From Gnetum montanum (Eukaryota > Streptophyta > Gnetopsida > Gnetales > Gnetaceae), in NCBI GenBank assembly GCA_015680685.1, contig MNCI01002172.1:35389-99388 (forward strand): a DNA stretch of 64,000 bases, given 5' to 3'. The notes beneath the pieces were generated by a model. It was given only the letters and a program-made list of their open reading frames with translations. It was not told where the DNA came from and did no database searches. Positions 59,006 through 64,000 of the stretch are shown here, in pieces. The position numbers and the translations under genes are program-made. Each line of letters opens with the position of its first letter. Position 1 is the first letter of the stretch.

Positions 59006-60870
59006 TTCCTTACAAAATATTGGGGAGGTATGGGATTATTGACTTGAATGACACTAATGGGAGATGGGGTGACATGTAAATGGATCATCATTACAATACA
59101 TGAGAAAGTTTAGTATTCATGACAACAAGAGTAAACACTATACACATGTGACATCCAACCTTATTTGGTAGTTGAGAGAGAAAAGAGAAGAGAGAGAGAA
59201 AAGAAGAAGTCTATTGCTATTGACGCCAAGATTGTGCCTTTCATTGTTCATCCGTAAGTGCATCATCAATCTTATTCCTTGCATAACTGCTTCAGTGCCA
59301 GTCCATTCCAAGTGTTTCCTCCAGGTCCAATCTGTTATTGTATGATTGCCATCTGCACACACAACACAATTTGATATTAGCAATGGTAAATGAATCACAA
59401 TGCAATTAATAACTTGCCTCAGTGTAAGATCCATTGGATGAGTTGTGATATGGCTAATGCGGATCTGGAGATATAATATTTGTGACTACCCGAGGTGTAG
59501 GGGTTAGGAGAAAATCGAAAAAATTGGACCAGGATCCCCATGATTGAGAGCGAACCTCCGATAGTGACAGAATGGAAAAAGATAAGGAATAAGAAAAAAT
59601 GGAGAAAAATAAACAACAGAAATGTCGATAAAATCGATGTCAAAGATGGAGATGAACAAAATAAATGTTGATTGCAAAAAATGTTTAGGGGAAAGAAATT
59701 AATGGATGCACCAAATAGGAATGCCAGTGGGTCCTCCCCAAAGTAGGCTCATGCCTTTAATGCCCTAACAATCCCACATTCAAAGAGTCCATAGGCTCTA
59801 GGAATGTCATTTGGAGACTAGATTTAAAGTCTTAACCACAAGAATTTACCAAAAAGAAAACAATGCATCAACCAAAATATGGACTATTGATACAATCGAC
59901 AATGAGGTGAAAAATGGAGACAGAAGGATGATAAGGAGAGAATGAAATGGAGTCTTAAGAACAAGGTGGTGTATAGCCCCTTATGTAGTTATGGTTAATG
60001 TGACCTAGTAGATCTCATTCCAAATATAGTGTCAAACAATCCACATCAAGTGACTTCACAGTAATACATTTGGCCCATCCATCCACTTAAAGTAATATGA
60101 ATGCCTTTGTCAAAGAGCCACCACCATTCCGATGAAATGAACAAGGAGAAAGTAGGAAGCAAGAAGGGCCTTAGTTAGAGGAAACATTTTTATTTAGTTT
60201 CATAACTAGTGCTTGTAGCTCAGATGATTATTTCTTCTAAGGGATGTGCTTTGAATTCTCACTCTTTCTTTTTTTGTTTTGCATGAGAACCACACCATGC
60301 AAAGACTTATTATTTTTATTACCTCAACTTCTCAATAATGGAGCAGCATTGGAATGGTATGAGAGGATTAACAAGAAAACATCTAAGCACCCAAGAGAAT
60401 GGCCAGCACAAATGCATCAAGTTATCTTGAAGTCACACCCTTTTCAGTCCTTGAGTCCTTCCTTAGTTTGAGAAATACCCAGTCACCAATTCATTGATAG
60501 TTCTTATTAGTGAGAAATGGACTGTACAGGTTCAAGCCAACAGAGACCATAGAAATTCATGTATGTATGGATGAAGTGGACTCATTTCCTACTATATCAA
60601 AAGAACCATACCTTAGTATCAACATCATAACTTAAAGGTAAAAACCAAACATTAGTAATCAATGAAATACAGTTTATACCACCATCAGGAGCACTTATTA
60701 GGTGACAAACATTTCAAACAAACAAACAAGCACACAAAGAAATAAAAGAGTATAAATAATGTTGCAAAACAAAAACAAGAAAAGTTAAAGAAATTTGTAA
60801 AACAAAAAATGTGTGAAACAAAAAACTTAAAAAGGAACTAAGGGCTTCAAATCATCAGCATAGGTGGACA
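59006..60870 (-). other. 3' non-coding tail of element B
   Basis: From about 59200 it is co-linear with A 326-1985; landmarks are 'gtgggtcctccccaaag' (59728), 'aaccacaccatgcaaagac' (60288) and the A-rich block 60770-60840. The 190 bp nearest the LTR (59006-59200) have no counterpart in A, which shows that A lost its LTR-proximal end. No supported coding sequence. It is bounded at the pol side by the internal purine tract 60872-60884. Confidence 0.7.
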
Positions 60871-61890
60871 TCTCCCCCATGACTAAATTGAAAGGGAGAG
60901 ATCTGAAATAATGAGCGTTTGTTTGAATTTTTTAGAAGTGTCAAACTTCTCCCAATTGATGTTTTTAGGTTAAGGGTTGGAAGTTGGCTATGCTCTTGCT
61001 CCAGTGTATCTATGATTTCGACATAAGCGCACGTTGGTCCCCCAGTTAGTTCCATGCATATTGTTAAGTTGCTCTTTTGGTTAGCTATCAACCACTGGGT
61101 GTTTTCTTGTTATGTGGCTGCTACATACAAGCACCTTTGTATGTTGATTTCCTGGGCACACCGGTTGCATGAAGGAAATGTTGAACATTCATGTACACCA
61201 TCACCCTCTGTATCACTATATGTGATGGATGGAAATTTCTTCTTCTCGATCTTCCCATAAGTGTTTTCCTTAGATATTTCTAGGGAAAGATCACGGATTC
61301 CTAGGCATGTGTTTATGGTACTTAGCCATGCCCTTCCCATTATTAGTGGGAAGTCCCATCTATCATTGTTTACTTGGATTACTAGGAAATCATCTAGGTA
61401 TGACCAACCACACACAGTGGTAATGATGTCCTCCATCAGTCCCAAGGGAACAGTGATGGACTGGTCAGCTATCTCTAATCGAATATTGCTCTTCTTTAGT
61501 GGAGGTAGGTTCCAGGCTTTATATCTTTCTTGTGATATTTAGTTGACTCTGGAACCTGAGTCAAGAAGAGCTTTACGTGGTTCATTCCCAATGACTTGGA
61601 GGTAAATTAAGGGACTTCCAAGATAAGAGAATTTCCTGGGAAGGTGGCCTTTCTTGATCTAGTCAGTGACGGTATGTGTTAACATAACCGTATGCGTTGA
61701 GCTCTGTTTTTGGTTTGAAGGGAGCTCTAAAGCCTTATTTGATGGAGGAACATTCAGAGGCTCAACTACTTGTGGTTGTGAGAGCTTGTTTGGACTATTG
61801 GTTCTGAAGAAAGGTCTTCTCTTTGTACGGTTGTCAGAACCAATAGTCGATTGAAGGTTTACAGCTCTTGTAGCATTGCGTTGCTACGAT
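60871..61890 (-). pseudogene. Element B: protease and truncated pol linker
   Basis: The linker piece is open at 61091-60855: MIANQKSNLTICMELTGG, LEQEHSQLPTLNLKTSIG, then a jump to QISPFQFSHGGDVHLC. The same jump occurs in A. The protease C-part 61445-61110 is open (LIMGRAWLSTINTCLGI, LEISKENTYGKIEKKKF). The active site near 61570-61555 reads LLDSGS, followed by a nonsense codon in VN*IS and, unlike A, C and I, a sense codon (CAA) at the next stop-prone position. No RT, RNase H or integrase. Confidence 0.8.
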
Positions 61891-64000
61891 TGAGTGGGGA
61901 GTTCCCCTTGCATCGCTCAAGTGGATGGTAGTGGAGCTATTGGTGTAAGAGTCGTGGATGGGTTTGGAGGATGGTATGCATGTGGTGTGTCTTTCCTAGG
62001 AGAAGGAGTCCTATAATACTCCTGAGCTTGATAGTGACGTGGTGGTGTCACATGACCAATAGAGTCATGTGGAGAGATTGGCTGCTACACGTAGTATCCA
62101 TATGGATCCGGTTGTCGGTAAGGGTATTGCTTCCTAGGTGGTGGAATCCCCCATGACTGTGGGTATTTCCATTGCTAGTGTTGCTCAATAGGTTGTGGCA
62201 GAGTTCCACTGGGATAATATGTTAATGGTTGGTGGAACTACCTCGGGTTACCTTGGGGATAAGATAACCTTCGGGGTGCTTGCCATTTGTTAAGTCTTCG
62301 ATTGAGATCATACACCCCAGACTCTTGTAGATGTGAGAGTATTGGGAAACATCCCTTAGGATGGTCATATTGGCATATCTCACATCCACCGTCATTGTCT
62401 GTATTCAAATCCACAACCTCTTCAGTGATAGCCATTTTACCCTTACCTCTGTTACGTGCATGGTCCAAATCCCTCTTCTTCTTTTTATCATAGTCACTAC
62501 TTCGCTCCTTAGAATCCTCTACAATTTTAAGAATGGTCTCAAATCTACTATCTAAGGAGTTCCACATTTGTTCTACCTTAGCCGACACTTCTATTATTAA
62601 TTTTTGCAGTAGTAAGGTTTTCCTATGCACCAACTCTTCGAGTGATGACTCTTCCTCCTCCTCACAAAATTTTACTCCCCTTTTTTGGAGGGAAGGATCG
62701 TGGTTATATTCTTCCATGCTTTCTCTCTTACATAGCTCTCCTTCCTTAGCTACTTGTTCCAGCAATCTATGGATCCGATTGGACCTAAGCTCAGATAATC
62801 TCCCTTGGGCATATGTTCCAAGGGTTCTCCTAGTTTCATACCTAATTCCATCTATGAGGTGGCATAGTTGATCCTGCTGCAAGTAACCATGGCCTAGATA
62901 ATGATGTAATATTGTATAATAATGGCCCATGGTAGCATCCAAGGATTCATGAGTTCCCTACTTTCATCCTTGGATTTTTTTCGCAAGTTGGACACTTGGG
63001 AGTACGTTTGATATTTATCATTAAACAGTTCAAGCATCGTACTCCACCTCCTACTGGTTTCTAGTTCTAAGGACTGGTACTAGCTTTCGACTTCTTTTAC
63101 GAGTGTCCTTGGAAACAACTTTAATTTTTTCCACTCGTTTTCGATGTTCTGCAAGGCACATGCATCATGAAATGCCTGTAAGTGGTTCTAAGGATCAACG
63201 TTGTATCCCCTCTCAAATCATGGGATATTATTCATGTCTAGTCTCTTGATCCTGCTATCTTTCTGGTGCCTTGTAGGAATTTTCACAGCCTCCGTGATGT
63301 CTAACATGCTTTGGGTTGCAATTAGGGGTTCTTTGTTGTCATTTCTTTCATAGTATCTATGATGTCTACATGGTTTCCTACTTTCCCTTCTTTCATGCCT
63401 TGATTCTCTAGAGTGCCCTGGTCCTCGCTCTCAACTCTCTCGTCGAGGTCTCTCATTTTTCTTACCCTTATCCTCATGGTTAGGTTCCTTATGACTACAT
63501 CCTAATGTTGAAGGAGAGGATGAATGTGATGATGAAGGGGAAGAAGAAGGAGAACCATCTCCATGACGATGTTTCCTACCTTCTCTTCGGTGGTCCTGGC
63601 CTTGATCATGATAATGATTATAATGCTCACCCTTGTCATGTGTTTGTGTTCTCTCATTGAACACTTGGTGTTCATGGAGATCAGAACCAGGGTTGTGAAT
63701 CGTGGAGCATAGGTTCTGATACACCACCTACTAACCATCGTTAGGAGGGGGAACATTATTTTGTTAAGAGCCTATGAAAATAGGTTCACCACCCTCAATT
63801 TTTTTTAAGATAGGTGAAGCATTACGGGGGCCTTTGCCCTTCAACAATGTGTGGCATCTCTCCTGCTGCAAATCTCATTGACATTATACTTCTATGCGAT
63901 GGTAGTCCCTTGAGTTTTAATTGCATGCAACATACCTAGCATATAATTGTAACGTGCCTATTCATGAAAGGGCATGAAGGAGCATGTTGGAGGCTACTCT
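61891..64000 (-). pseudogene. Element B: gag, 5' end beyond window
   Basis: The open C-terminal part 62942-62238 (234 codons) holds the capsid-like TRRTLGTYAQGRL, the Glu/Lys-rich helix region (EVSAKVEQMWNSLDSRFET) and the zinc knuckle CEICQYDHPKGCF (C-X2-C-X3-H-X3-C, all ligands present), followed by SHLQESGVYDLNRRL. The N-terminal part is in shifted frames: the His/Asp/Ser-rich tract 63727-63431 and the 'SMREHKHMTRVS' alternative frame. The ATG would lie to the right of 64000. This is the longest uninterrupted gag piece here. Confidence 0.8.

Noticed and set aside
1-64000. tRNA, rRNA, CRISPR or bacterial operon features
   Set aside because: No cloverleaf with A/B boxes, no rRNA-like sequence, no regular short repeat-spacer array and no Shine-Dalgarno-linked gene rows were seen; the content is eukaryotic retroelement DNA.

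Overview
The window looks like repeat-rich nuclear DNA of a land plant with a large genome. Almost everything recognisable is a decayed LTR retrotransposon of the Ty3/gypsy superfamily: plant-type gag, aspartic protease, RT, RNase H and integrase remnants, primer-binding sites (PBS) close to the 3' end of tRNA-Asp (the Athila/Tat hallmark), and LTRs of about 780-910 bp. I cannot name the species. I found no intact host gene, tRNA, rRNA or CRISPR array. No protein-coding region is open over its full expected length, and element boundaries are reliable to a few bases only where an LTR edge is stated.

One LTR family dominates. Its best-preserved copies begin TGATGAG and end CTCATCA. It is present at 1-325, 5487-6322, 11858-12753, 22246-23083, about 23090-23586, 24612-25404, 28365-29204, 33163-34069, about 37402-38181 and 58151-58971. 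These LTRs flank three kinds of interior. (i) Gag-pol interiors: H (15.0-22.2 kb, minus, the most complete: gag, PR, RT, RH, INT), C (38.2-41.96 kb, plus, cut off at the start of RT) and pol fragments O (25.4-28.0 kb, minus) and P (28.0-28.36 kb, plus). (ii) Gag-PR-only interiors A (0.3-5.5 kb, minus) and B (59.0-64 kb, minus, running off the window), which share one internal deletion of RT-RH-INT; I (6.3-7.86 kb, plus) is similar. (iii) Interiors F (about 8.9-11.86 kb, plus), D (29.2-32.5 kb, minus) and E (34.1-37.4 kb, minus), which carry an unrelated coding region: a domain resembling the plant 'putative transposon protein' family followed by a long coiled coil. M (23.6-24.6 kb, plus) is the first half of a gag.

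From 41.96 to 58.15 kb the content changes. Two copies of an unrecognised multi-exon gene family, J1 (41.96-45.5 kb) and J2 (about 55.6-58.15 kb), both on the plus strand, keep an intron at the same place and phase. Between them lies a second retrotransposon lineage on the minus strand: K (gag and protease, a different PBS, five tandem repeats in its leader, and its own LTR from 50786) and L (an RT with YMDD, 52.3-53.4 kb) just upstream of the K LTR. The B LTR (58151) interrupts J2.

The likely history is nested insertion, inversion and deletion. In type (ii) and (iii) elements, proteins for replication would have had to come in trans from an H-like relative sharing the LTR ends. Catalytic-site losses in H and C and the PBS changes are largely C-to-T or G-to-A, as expected for old methylated repeats.
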